Source of the DNA: Anseongella ginsenosidimutans
Lineage (GTDB): Bacteria; Bacteroidota; Bacteroidia; Sphingobacteriales; Sphingobacteriaceae
Direction: 5' to 3'
DNA length: 64,000 nucleotides
NCBI RefSeq assembly: GCF_008033235.1
Contig: NZ_CP042432.1
Location: 1,674,001 to 1,738,000, forward strand
Both the position numbers and the translations under genes were made by a program. Below are positions 43,668 through 51,082 of the stretch, piece after piece. Within the stretch, counting starts at the first letter, position 1. Every line of letters starts with the position of its first letter. The notes below the pieces were generated by a model that saw only the letters and a program-made list of their open reading frames with translations, was not told where the DNA came from and searched no databases.

Positions 43668-45023
43668 ATGAAAGATATTATCAAAGGATTTGGATTTTTA
43701 TCTGCGGGCTTCATCAGCCTTTTGCTCGCCGCCTGCACGGGCGCAGGAAAATCGGGCCAACAGACAGCTTCAGAAAAGCAGGCGCTTCCGAATATCGTAT
43801 ACATCATTTCGGATGACCAAGCCTGGACCGACTATGGTTTTACGGGGCATCCCTATATTCAGACCCCGCATATTGACCGCCTGGCACAGGAGGGAAGAAC
43901 GTACACGCGAGGCTATTCGGTAGCTCCCCTGTGCAGCCCCTCGCTGGCCACACTGATCACCGGGGTTTATCCGCAGCAGCATGGAATTACGGGCAATGAC
44001 CCCCGGTTTGATTTCGAAGGCAAGCGTTACAGTAAAGAGTGGATGTTGGAGCGCCGCCAGCGTTTTCAGCCCTGGCTGGACCGCTTTCAGCAGCACCCTA
44101 CTGTGCCCCAGCTATTGGCGGACAGAGGTTACCTATCCTTTCAGTCAGGGAAATGGTGGGGCGGACATTGGAAAGAAGGCGGCTTTACCGGGGGAATGAC
44201 CCATGGCGACGTAACCCGCGGCGGCCGGCACGGAGACGAGGGCCTTAAGATTGGCCGCGAGGGCTTGCGGCCGGTATTCGATTTTATTGACGATGCCATG
44301 GCGCAGGACAAACCATTTTTTCTTTGGTATGCGCCCTTTCTTCCCCATGCTCCTCATACACCGCCCGATTCGCTGCTGCAAAAATACATCGACAAAACCC
44401 CCTCGGAGGCCGTGGCTCGCTACTGGGCCATGTGCGAATGGTTCGACCAGACAATTGGCGAACTGCTTCAGGAACTTGAAGACAAAGGGCTTTCAGAAAA
44501 TACGCTTGTGGTCTATGCCTGTGATAATGGCTGGATCCAGGATCCGGAAAAGAGCAATGCATACATGCCGGGATCAAAGCAGGATCCGAATGAAATTGGC
44601 ATCCGCACACCCTTGATCTTCCGCTGGCCCAACCGCATCAAACCCGGCCTGGATACCACGACCCTGGTCAGCACCATTGACCTGGTACCTACCATGCTGG
44701 ACGCCGCCGCAGTTCCCGCACTACCTGCCATGCCCGGCTTGAGCATGCTGGATGCAAAAGCGCTTGAGGCCCGCGACACCATCTTTGCCATTGATTTTGA
44801 CCACGACATGGTCTCGGCAGACGATCCCGGAGCGTCCCTGCAGCACAGAATGGTACTAACACATCCCTGGAAACTAATTGATCCGGAGCCCGCAAACGAA
44901 CCCGGACAACCCGAGCTATACAATATATTTGATGATCCCTTTGAGACCAATAACCTGGCCGGTGAATACCCGGAGGTGGTGGCAAAGCTGAAGGCAAGCC
45001 TTAATGGTTGGTGGAAACCCTGA
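43668..45023 (+). CDS. Sulfatase-family lipoprotein with C-S-P-S-L active-site motif
   Basis: A 451-residue alkaline-phosphatase-superfamily protein with a lipoprotein signal (FISLLLAACTGAG, Cys near residue 23). PNIVYIISDDQAWTDYG gives the metal-binding D-D. SVAPLCSPSLATLITGVYPQ is the position of the formylglycine motif C-x-P-S-R, but Arg is replaced by Leu. QHGITGND, FQSGKWWGGHW (Lys) and LVVYACDNGWIQ (D-N) supply the remaining motifs. It would hydrolyse sulfate esters of a polysaccharide at the surface. Whether the Cys is converted to formylglycine without the Arg is open. The start overlaps a 13-codon open frame (43630-43671) by ATGA. Confidence 0.82.
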   Translation: MKDIIKGFGFLSAGFISLLLAACTGAGKSGQQTASEKQALPNIVYIISDDQAWTDYGFTGHPYIQTPHIDRLAQEGRTYTRGYSVAPLCSPSLATLITGVYPQQHGITGNDPRFDFEGKRYSKEWMLERRQRFQPWLDRFQQHPTVPQLLADRGYLSFQSGKWWGGHWKEGGFTGGMTHGDVTRGGRHGDEGLKIGREGLRPVFDFIDDAMAQDKPFFLWYAPFLPHAPHTPPDSLLQKYIDKTPSEAVARYWAMCEWFDQTIGELLQELEDKGLSENTLVVYACDNGWIQDPEKSNAYMPGSKQDPNEIGIRTPLIFRWPNRIKPGLDTTTLVSTIDLVPTMLDAAAVPALPAMPGLSMLDAKALEARDTIFAIDFDHDMVSADDPGASLQHRMVLTHPWKLIDPEPANEPGQPELYNIFDDPFETNNLAGEYPEVVAKLKASLNGWWKP

Positions 45024-45087
45024 GGGGTGGAATATAGCCAAAAGCTCTACGAATTTTCTTGCAGCTGTTTCCAGGTGTCACTACCTT

Positions 45088-45095
45088 TACTTTTG
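45088..45095 (+). promoter_or_regulatory. Candidate -7 box upstream of the Uma2 gene
   Basis: TACTTTTG fits TAnnTTTG and lies 31 bases before the ATG at 45126. A TTG occurs at 45059-45061, but the spacing of 26 bases is longer than usual, so only the -7 box is claimed. Confidence 0.4.
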
Positions 45096-45125
45096 TTACT
45101 TCTGTACCAATTTACCTGAACAGTG

Positions 45126-45701
45126 ATGCATCACCTGAAAGCACAAAAGAAGATTTTTTCCGGGCGGCCACGAAAATTCCCGGTGTCGCCCCTGGAACTA
45201 TTTAAAAGCCTGCCGGAAGGAGCAAGGGCCCAGCTGATCGATGATGTGATCGTGATGGAACCTGCGCCGACATATGCGCACCAGGATGCACTGGGAACCA
45301 TTTTTCTGTCAATGGCGAACTTTGTCCAGGCGCGGCATCTCGGCAAAATCCTGTTCGCCCCTTTTGACGTTTACCTGGACAGCAAGAATGTCTTTCAGCC
45401 GGATATCTTTTTTGTATTTGCGGAACATCAGCACCTCATCAGCACGAGTGGCCTTTACGGCGCCCCGGACCTGGTAGTGGAGGCGCTTTCTCCTTCTACT
45501 TGCCAATACGACCGGGGAAACAAAAAAAATGCCTATGAAAAGGCCGGCGTCAGGGAATACTGGACAATAAACCCGGATACTTCTGAAGTCCGCGGCTACC
45601 GGCTGGTAAACGGAATCTTTGAAGCCTTACCTTCTGCCCACGGCCTTATTTGCTCCCCTTTAATGGGTGGGGAGTTTAGGTGGATATTCCGTCAATGCTG
45701 A
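45126..45701 (+). CDS. Uma2-family PD-(D/E)xK nuclease-like protein, 3' end altered by an IS
   Basis: A protein of 191 residues. LIDDVIVMEPAPTYAHQDAL is the family N-terminal half. VFQPDIFFVFAEHQ carries the metal-binding Asp, and GAPDLVVEALSPSTCQYDRG with NKKNAYEKAGVREYWTINPD gives the E-x-S and the K-x-x-x-Y pattern. The biological role of Uma2 proteins is not settled. The second IS21 element begins at 45681, inside the last codons. Joining the sequence on the far side of the IS restores an end of GGEFRFD instead of the present GGEFRWIFRQC, so only the final residues changed. Confidence 0.85.
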   Translation: MHHLKAQKKIFSGRPRKFPVSPLELFKSLPEGARAQLIDDVIVMEPAPTYAHQDALGTIFLSMANFVQARHLGKILFAPFDVYLDSKNVFQPDIFFVFAEHQHLISTSGLYGAPDLVVEALSPSTCQYDRGNKKNAYEKAGVREYWTINPDTSEVRGYRLVNGIFEALPSAHGLICSPLMGGEFRWIFRQC

Positions 45702-45770
45702 CCCCGGTGTCGGGCATACTGACCCCTCTTGAGGGGATTGGTTTCCATCAGAGCTGATGGTGTGACAATA

Positions 45771-46490
45771 TTACCGTTTTTTTCTTAGACTGTCTCCCTT
45801 AAGCTGGATTTTGTAGGCGCTGTGAACTAACCTATCGAGAATTCCGTCCGCGATCACGTCATCGCCAATTACGTCATACCAACTGGCAATGGGTAGTTGA
45901 CTGGCAATGACGGTGGCTGTTTTTCCATGACGATCTTCAATGATTTCCATCAGGTCCAGCCGTTGCTGCTGATCCAGGTGCGCCAGACCGAAGTCGTCCA
46001 GGATGAGCAGATCGGTTCTGGAGAGTTTCTCCAGGAACTTGTAAATACTGCCGTCCAGCCGCGTGAGCTTGATCCTGAGTAATAGCTTTTGCAGGTTGTA
46101 ATAAGCCACCTTGTACCCTCCTGCGCATGCCTGATGACCCAGGGCAGAGATAAGAAAGCTTTTTCCGGTTCCGGTCGCGCCTTCGACCAATACCGGCATT
46201 CCCTTGGAAACGTAGTTATTACTTGCCAGTTCGGTAACCAGGGTCTTATCAATACCGCGCGCGGCATCGATATGCAGTTCTTCCATGGAAGCCTGGTAGC
46301 GGAATCGGGCATTTTTGATCAGCCGGTCAAACCGTTTGTGGTCACGATCTTCCTCTTCGGCTTGCAGCAGTAGTGCCAGTCCTTCTATGAGCGTAAGCTC
46401 CTGATGCTGCCGGGTGGCTGTCATGGCCTCCAGGCTACGGCTCATGCCACTCAGGCGCAGCGTTTTCAGTTGTGAAAGTAGTTCTTGCAT
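45771..46490 (-). CDS. istB: IS21-family ATPase helper IstB
   Basis: A 239-residue AAA+ protein. Walker A is MPVLVEGATGTGKSFLISAL, Walker B is RTDLLILDDFGLAHLDQQQ, and sensor I is TATVIASQLPIASWYD. IADGILDRLVHSAYKIQLKG is the usual C-terminal block. It follows istA on the minus strand with 21 bases between them. It is intact and only distantly similar to the IstB at 42719. Confidence 0.93.
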   Translation of the reverse strand: MQELLSQLKTLRLSGMSRSLEAMTATRQHQELTLIEGLALLLQAEEEDRDHKRFDRLIKNARFRYQASMEELHIDAARGIDKTLVTELASNNYVSKGMPVLVEGATGTGKSFLISALGHQACAGGYKVAYYNLQKLLLRIKLTRLDGSIYKFLEKLSRTDLLILDDFGLAHLDQQQRLDLMEIIEDRHGKTATVIASQLPIASWYDVIGDDVIADGILDRLVHSAYKIQLKGDSLRKKR

Positions 46491-46511
46491 GTTATGATGG
46501 TGTTTTAAGTG

Positions 46512-48068
46512 TCAAGGTGAGCTGCTGGTAATAATCTTTACCGCGGACATTGCTCCCTCCGGGCAGGGGTGATCCATTGGACGATCCTGTTCAAGCTCAG
46601 TCATGTTGTTTTCCAGGATGCTCTGCACGAATTTATAGGAGTATACCCGATGCTCGGCCGCGATCTGACAGGCCCGGGCAAACCGGCCGGGGTCGCTCCG
46701 GCGGGCCAGCGAGAAGAGCCCGTCACAGGTGTTGTATAATTGTTCGGGATAACGGTTCTGTCCAAACAGAGCTTCCAGGAGATCGTATAATTCCCGGCAG
46801 GTATGTCTGGCCCGGTCCAGATAATACGCCGGACTCCGGTTATGGTAATGCTGATGCTGGGAGCACAGGTGCTCTTTTACCGAGGTGTATTTCCCCGGCG
46901 CATAATTTCGCTGATGCAAGGCAATCTGTTTGCCCTGGGCATAGATGCGTACCAGCATGCGGGTATAAATCACTTTTACCTTGCTGCCGATATAGGTGTA
47001 GGGAACACTGTAATAATGTTTGTCCCTCCCAAGGTATACGTGTCCGTTTTGGGCTACCTTGAGCTCGGCATAATATTTCAGCTCGAAACGCTTATCGGGC
47101 AGCGGCGTTAACTGATCTTTTTCCGCCGCCAGGAACTCTTCTTCCCGCGTGTAGGGCTTCTGCTGGCGGCGGGTCTGGTTATGCTCCCGGATTTTTTCGG
47201 TAATGGCGGTGTTGAGCGAATCAAGATCGAAGAACTGCCGGTTGCGCAGTTTGGCCAGTACCCGGGTATAGATCAGCTTCACCTGATTCTCCGCCAAACT
47301 CTTGTCTTTTGGTTTTCGGGGGCGGGCAGGCACGACCGTCATCTGGTAATGGTTGGCCAGGTCCTCGAGCGTCTGATTGATGGTCGGTTCGTAGCGATCG
47401 GCACGGGTGACGGCCGTTTTCATATTGTCCGGCACAAGTGCCTGTGCCGCCCCGCCGAGTGCTTCCAGGCAGCGGATAAGTGCATAAATGAAATCATTGA
47501 GGCGCTGGCTGGGGACGGCGATACAAAAAGCATAATCAGAAAAAGGCAAACAGGCCACAAATAGCTCGCAGACGATCATCTCCCCGGTTTCCCGGTCGGT
47601 GTAATGCACCTTTTTACCTGAAAAATCAATATAGAGCTTATCACCCGGTTTATGAGTGAGCACTGCACTGGGTTTGCGGGCCCGGGAGAGCTGGGCGAAA
47701 TGGAAGAAGAACTGGGTACGCCCGTAGCCTGCAGGGTATGCCTGTTTATATTCCTCCCAGAGCAGCATTTTATTCACCCCCACCTTTTCCAATTCCTTTT
47801 CCAGGTAGGGTAAGCGGCGTTTCAGATCTTCAAAACGGAGATCTTTATACGCCGGATTGCCCGCATGAAACCGGCCCTCCAGCACCGGATCATCCAATTC
47901 AAGCAATTCCTTGATAGAAAGCGGGTCGGCTGCTGCCTTTTCCAAATATTGCTTAACCGTGTTTTTGCTGATGCCTAACTCCCTGGCAATGGTTTTCTTG
48001 CCATTGCCTTGCAGGTGCAAACGTATAAGCTGTTTTACTTGACTCATGGGTCGTGGTTTTCCTGCCAT
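46512..48068 (-). CDS. istA: IS21-family transposase IstA
   Basis: A 518-residue transposase. The N-terminal helix-turn-helix is KKTIARELGISKNTVKQYLE. The DDE core shows Asp in DKLYIDFSGKKVHY, Asp in AQALVPDNMKTAVTRADRY, and Glu in PRKPKDKSLAENQVKLIYTR. The C-terminal domain has YLGRDKHYYSVPYTYIGSKV. An in-frame ATG seven codons in (48047) is an alternative start. It is intact and presumably active together with IstB. Confidence 0.92.
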   Translation of the reverse strand: MAGKPRPMSQVKQLIRLHLQGNGKKTIARELGISKNTVKQYLEKAAADPLSIKELLELDDPVLEGRFHAGNPAYKDLRFEDLKRRLPYLEKELEKVGVNKMLLWEEYKQAYPAGYGRTQFFFHFAQLSRARKPSAVLTHKPGDKLYIDFSGKKVHYTDRETGEMIVCELFVACLPFSDYAFCIAVPSQRLNDFIYALIRCLEALGGAAQALVPDNMKTAVTRADRYEPTINQTLEDLANHYQMTVVPARPRKPKDKSLAENQVKLIYTRVLAKLRNRQFFDLDSLNTAITEKIREHNQTRRQQKPYTREEEFLAAEKDQLTPLPDKRFELKYYAELKVAQNGHVYLGRDKHYYSVPYTYIGSKVKVIYTRMLVRIYAQGKQIALHQRNYAPGKYTSVKEHLCSQHQHYHNRSPAYYLDRARHTCRELYDLLEALFGQNRYPEQLYNTCDGLFSLARRSDPGRFARACQIAAEHRVYSYKFVQSILENNMTELEQDRPMDHPCPEGAMSAVKIITSSSP

Positions 48069-48127
48069 CAGTAGTGATCTTCTTTATTGAAAAATGATCA
48101 CTCAAGAAACCAAAACCCATTCAATAA

Positions 48128-48307
48128 GGGGTCAGTATGCTCCGGATTCTGCCGCCTTCCGTCTTAAACAGGGGTCAGCATGGGCCGGATTACCTCCCCA
48201 GAGGGGTCAGCATCTGCCGGATTGGCATGTGAATACGAGCTGCAATCGCTCTCGCACATCCGAAATTCCGGCCCTTCTGAAGGGGTCAGCATGGTCCGGA
48301 TTATCCA
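48128..48307 (-). repeat. Four direct copies of the subterminal repeat at the right end of the second IS21
   Basis: Copies of a 21-base unit with core GGGGTCAG-Y-ATG then CCGGATT lie at 48128-48148, 48171-48191, 48203-48223 and 48282-48302. Spacing is irregular and the outermost forms the terminal inverted repeat. IS21 transposases bind such multiple end repeats. The spacing and context exclude a CRISPR array. Confidence 0.85.
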
Positions 48308-48389
48308 TTTAGGTTTGACTGAAGCTTCATCTTGGAGATGGCCCGCCCGCAGAGAGTCATGGAGTATCGATGATCGGATGTAGACGCGT

Positions 48390-49208
48390 TCAAAAATTTT
48401 CCCTGATCCAGTGCTTCAATTGCTTCGGATCTATTTTCTTGCCGCCGGACGCCCCTTCGTTTTCGGTCAGGTAACCGTATAGTTTACCGTCAACGAAAAT
48501 TTTCGGAGGTGTGGGCGAAAACGGGTTAAAGGCACTCAGGGACGAGAATCCATTGCCGTAGTCGCCGAATTTATTGAAAACGGATGTTGGGGAGTATTCA
48601 TTTCCGTAGGGGCCGGTCTTATTGAGTACGGACTCGCTGTCCAGCGTATTGCTTGTCAGTTTTCCCAGGAACTGGCCGTCTTCCGCGACGATAAAGGATC
48701 CCCCGTATTGGGAACGGATATCTACGTCCGGTTTTTCAGAACTTTTGTTTACCAGGGAGCTTTCGTTCACCAGGGATTCGGGGTCGTTCTTCAGCAGGTA
48801 AAGAAAGGTATCGGTTGGAATTCTGTCGGACAGCTGGTTGTTCACGGTAACCAGTCCGACCGGGTTTCCATTAATGAACAGCCAGGGAGGGGTGTTGCAA
48901 TAGGGGTTATTCAGGCTATAGGCGCCATATTGGCTTCCGTACGGTGAATGACTGTTGAATATGCTGGTAGGGCTGTATGGACTGCCGAAGGGGCCGTATT
49001 TGTTGAGGACGGAATCAGGATCATTTTCCCGGGCGAGCGTGCCCAGCAGCTGCCGGTCCTGTCCCATCAAATAGGACCGGCCTTCCAGGTAGGAGGTGTC
49101 CTTTGCAGCCGTTTCCCGGGCCTGCTCTTTATGGAGCAGGTAAAGCAATTGCTCCAGGATCAGTTTTGTACTGTCTTGTTCATTCACTGTCTCCGAATAG
49201 GTTTTCAA
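48390..49208 (-). CDS. Protein with two copies of a GPYG.SPTS.FN motif block
   Basis: A 272-residue protein of no recognised family. Two repeats are evident: the first (about residues 55-125) with LNKYGPFGSPYSPTSIFN and TPPWLFINGNPVGLVTVN, the second (about residues 180-250) with LNKTGPYGNEYSPTSVFN and TPPKIFVDGKLYGYLTEN. Each block starts with a G-x-L-x-x-N strand and a D-S-x-S-V-L-N turn and looks like a small beta unit. There is no signal peptide. The N-terminus is helical and charged. Its start overlaps the upstream membrane-protein gene by 29 bases, so the pair is probably one operon. Confidence 0.7.
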   Translation of the reverse strand: MKTYSETVNEQDSTKLILEQLLYLLHKEQARETAAKDTSYLEGRSYLMGQDRQLLGTLARENDPDSVLNKYGPFGSPYSPTSIFNSHSPYGSQYGAYSLNNPYCNTPPWLFINGNPVGLVTVNNQLSDRIPTDTFLYLLKNDPESLVNESSLVNKSSEKPDVDIRSQYGGSFIVAEDGQFLGKLTSNTLDSESVLNKTGPYGNEYSPTSVFNKFGDYGNGFSSLSAFNPFSPTPPKIFVDGKLYGYLTENEGASGGKKIDPKQLKHWIRENF

Positions 49209-49509
49209 GTAATTTGGAAATTTCTTCGGCTGCCTTTGACTTTGGAAGCGTGTTGATCAGCACCGGCGCCGTGGCCAGCGCGATGTTCTTCTTTCGTAAT
49301 TCTTTTACCTCTTTAATCGGATAATAAAGCAGCCCCGTGGTGATGGCGGGCGGCATTCCCCAGGCATATTCCTGCTTGACGATGGCCATGATAAAACAAG
49401 TAATGCCGCAAGCAAATAAGAGGCTGGTGCCGATCAGCAATAACATTTCGGTATTCCTGTTCCGCTTGTGAACTTCATCGATCCTTTTGATTATTTGCGC
49501 TAAATCCAT
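49180..49509 (-). CDS. Small membrane protein with two helices
   Basis: A 109-residue protein of unknown function. The N-terminus MDLAQIIKRIDEVHKRNRNT is a charged helix. Two hydrophobic segments follow (MLLLIGTSLLFACGITCFIM and a weaker one near MPPAITTGLLYYPI), then a lysine-rich stretch and an acidic helical C-terminus (AAEEISKLLENLFGDSE). ATG 49509 is preferred over the longer frame starting at 49593, whose extra residues are atypical. It precedes and overlaps the duplicated-motif gene. Confidence 0.6.
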   Translation of the reverse strand: MDLAQIIKRIDEVHKRNRNTEMLLLIGTSLLFACGITCFIMAIVKQEYAWGMPPAITTGLLYYPIKEVKELRKKNIALATAPVLINTLPKSKAAEEISKLLENLFGDSE

Positions 49510-49564
49510 CGGCCAAGGTATAAACGTTGCTGCTCTAGCTAAACTATTAAAAAACTTTGAGAAA

Positions 49565-49572
49565 CAAAAATA
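49565..49572 (-). promoter_or_regulatory. Candidate -7 box for the two-gene minus-strand unit
   Basis: On the minus strand the bases read TATTTTTG, which fits TAnnTTTG. The site is about 56 bases before the ATG at 49509. No clear TTG is found at the expected upstream distance. Confidence 0.35.
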
Positions 49573-49742
49573 AAGGTAGGTCCGTTTAAACACGATAACG
49601 ATGTGTATCGCCCCAGGGAACGATAATGACGGTTGCTCCTAATATCTCCGCTACGCGATGTTGCGAATCAGCGCGTAGATTTTAGATTATTTTTCTGTTA
49701 CGCAATAAATTAGCTTGTTTCAAACGACGTCCTCTTTATTTC

Positions 49743-49773
49743 TTGGCCTTTTGCAAATAATTATTTAAGTTTG
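49743..49773 (+). promoter_or_regulatory. Candidate promoter of the toxin-antitoxin-chaperone-like module
   Basis: TTG at 49743-49745 and TAAGTTTG at 49766-49773 are separated by 20 bases, close to the Bacteroidota TTG-N19-21-TAnnTTTG pattern. The probable toxin start (TTG 49799) lies 25 bases past the -7 box. Confidence 0.5.
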
Positions 49774-49798
49774 CACTTAACCAATAGCTTAATTTGTC

Positions 49799-50188
49799 TT
49801 GGAGAATTTCTACCTAATCTGCGAGTGTCATGAGAACCGATTTAGAGTATATCTGAATCAAAGCAACTCTGACCTTGCAAAGAAGTTCAACGAGATAAAT
49901 AGGAGTGAGAAGTTGACCAGGAAGTTTGTTTTGGTAATTGAAGCTGTAAAGGAAAACGTTTATAATTAGACGCAATATAATTGGGAGCGAGATTTTGATT
50001 TTGGATCCGTTTACGCGATAAAAGTTGATCAGCATAGATTTTATACGCTGCAAATGATAAACAAAGGGTATAGGGAACTCTATATTTGCAGGTACGGAAA
50101 GAAAGAATCGCAAGAAAACACAAAAAAGTTGACTACTACAATTGATGCTATAGAGTACATTCAGATTCAAAAAAGGCTATTATCATGA
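49799..50188 (+). pseudogene. RelE/HigB-like toxin gene interrupted by an in-frame TAG
   Basis: Read from TTG 49799 the frame stays open apart from a single TAG at 49967-49969, and ends at TGA 50186-50188, overlapping the antitoxin ATG (50185) as ATGA. The first half contains NFYLICECHENRFRVYLN and SDLAKKFNEINRSEKLTRKF. The second half contains VYAIKVDQHRFYTLQMINK and RELYICRYGKKESQENTKK, the R-F-Y and K-K-x-x-x pattern of RelE/HigB-type ribosome-dependent RNases. About 129 codons in total. Both halves are well preserved, so the stop is recent. A TTG start where ATG would be usual may be another decay step. Confidence 0.7.
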
Positions 50189-50625
50189 GCAAAGTAACAA
50201 AGCAGTTTTCCATTCAGTCGTACATCGATAAGAATAGAAACAGTTTGGATGAATCTTTAGTCAGTTTGCGGATTATGAAGGAGATTGACAAGATTTTGGA
50301 TTCCAAGAATTTATCAAACAGGGAGCTAGCCATCGAACTGGGATATTCCGAATCATACATCAGCCAACTGATGACAGGCGTTAAAAACGTAAATGTATCT
50401 TTTATTAGCAAGTTTGAGAAGGCCTTTGCCGCGAAGTTTGACTTTAGAATATTTTTAAAGGACGACGAAATTTTGCGGCAAAAGATTAGAGAGCAAATAT
50501 TCTGGTCCTTTGATGACCATTTAACGATGTTTATTTCTAATGATGATAGTCATGGATTTTCATTTAGACAGGGAAGTAAGTCAATGATGAACGTCACTGA
50601 CATCGAATATGAAACGTTAAAATAA
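50185..50625 (+). CDS. XRE-family helix-turn-helix antitoxin-like protein
   Basis: A 146-residue protein. The helix-turn-helix is LSNRELAIELGYSESYISQL near residues 43-62, followed by TGVKNVNVSFISKFEKAF. The C-terminal part after residue 85 is acidic and may bind the toxin. The gene is coupled to the toxin remnant (ATGA) and to the following gene (the stop TAA is followed at once by ATG, sharing one base). It would repress the module's promoter and neutralise the toxin. Confidence 0.78.
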   Translation: MSKVTKQFSIQSYIDKNRNSLDESLVSLRIMKEIDKILDSKNLSNRELAIELGYSESYISQLMTGVKNVNVSFISKFEKAFAAKFDFRIFLKDDEILRQKIREQIFWSFDDHLTMFISNDDSHGFSFRQGSKSMMNVTDIEYETLK

Positions 50626-51053
50626 TGGAAAGTAAAGCAGGTCCTCAATTCCAGATGAGGATATCCTCAATAATTGTATCGGGATTTTCTCAATATGAAG
50701 TAGGTGCTTTTAACATCGAGGCGGACGATGCATTGGAATTTCAGTCTGAATTCCAGGTACGTGTTTTGAGTGACTCAAGTGAATTGGAGGTCCTTACCAC
50801 AGTCAAGCTGAATATCCGTGAACTCAATACCCTTTTTGGTGAGCTAAAGACTTCGGTGCGATTTAAAGTTCTTCCTTTCGAATTAGTTGTCAAGAAAGCG
50901 GAAGAAGGATATCAGATTCCCGATACGTTAATGGTTAACTTGTTTGGGATCGTAACAGGTACGGTTAGGGGAATTTTATACGAGCGACTCCGGGGTACGA
51001 TACTTCAAAATGAAATTTTGCCCTTGTTAAATCCCAAAGAACTAATAAAGTAA
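50625..51053 (+). CDS. SecB-like chaperone candidate of a TAC-type module
   Basis: A 142-residue protein. The first 90 residues are alternating beta strands (QMRISSIIVSGFSQYEVGAF, ALEFQSEFQVRVLSD, LEVLTTVKLNI). A helix follows with IVTGTVRGILYERLRGT, then EILPLLNPKELIK. A beta sheet followed by a T-x-R-G helix and an L-P-x-x-N-P end is how SecB-like chaperones of toxin-antitoxin-chaperone systems appear. The third position after a toxin and an HTH antitoxin supports this. The assignment is by eye and is not certain; other small beta proteins are possible. Confidence 0.55.
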   Translation: MESKAGPQFQMRISSIIVSGFSQYEVGAFNIEADDALEFQSEFQVRVLSDSSELEVLTTVKLNIRELNTLFGELKTSVRFKVLPFELVVKKAEEGYQIPDTLMVNLFGIVTGTVRGILYERLRGTILQNEILPLLNPKELIK

Positions 51054-51082
51054 CTTGCTACGTCAGGCCTGATTTGCTACCG

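Larger units (their letters stand above)
45681..48307 (-). mobile_element. Complete IS21-family insertion sequence (second, different element)
   Basis: The element is 2627 bases, with ends 45681-45705 and 48282-48307 that match as inverted repeats apart from one gap and a few changes, both starting TGGATA. A six-base duplication TTTAGG flanks it (45675-45680 and 48308-48313). The right end holds four direct copies of a GGGGTCAG-type 21-base repeat, and the left end holds two in inverse orientation. Its genes point to the minus strand. It is not a close copy of the element at 40991. Confidence 0.93.

Noticed and set aside
43630-43671. 13-codon open frame overlapping the sulfatase start by ATGA
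   Set aside because: Too short to support as a gene. It could be a leader peptide, but no structure or conservation can be shown.
44145-44616. Several 70-120 codon frames within the sulfatase gene on both strands
   Set aside because: All overlap the well-supported sulfatase and have no domain features.
48128-48302. Four regularly written 21-base repeats resembling a CRISPR array
   Set aside because: Spacers differ in length (about 22, 11 and 58 bases), the outermost copy is the IS inverted repeat, and no cas gene is near. They are IS21 end repeats.
49814-50170. 118-codon frame on the minus strand
   Set aside because: It is opposite the toxin remnant, whose plus-strand frame is coupled by ATGA to the antitoxin and shows RelE-like motifs.
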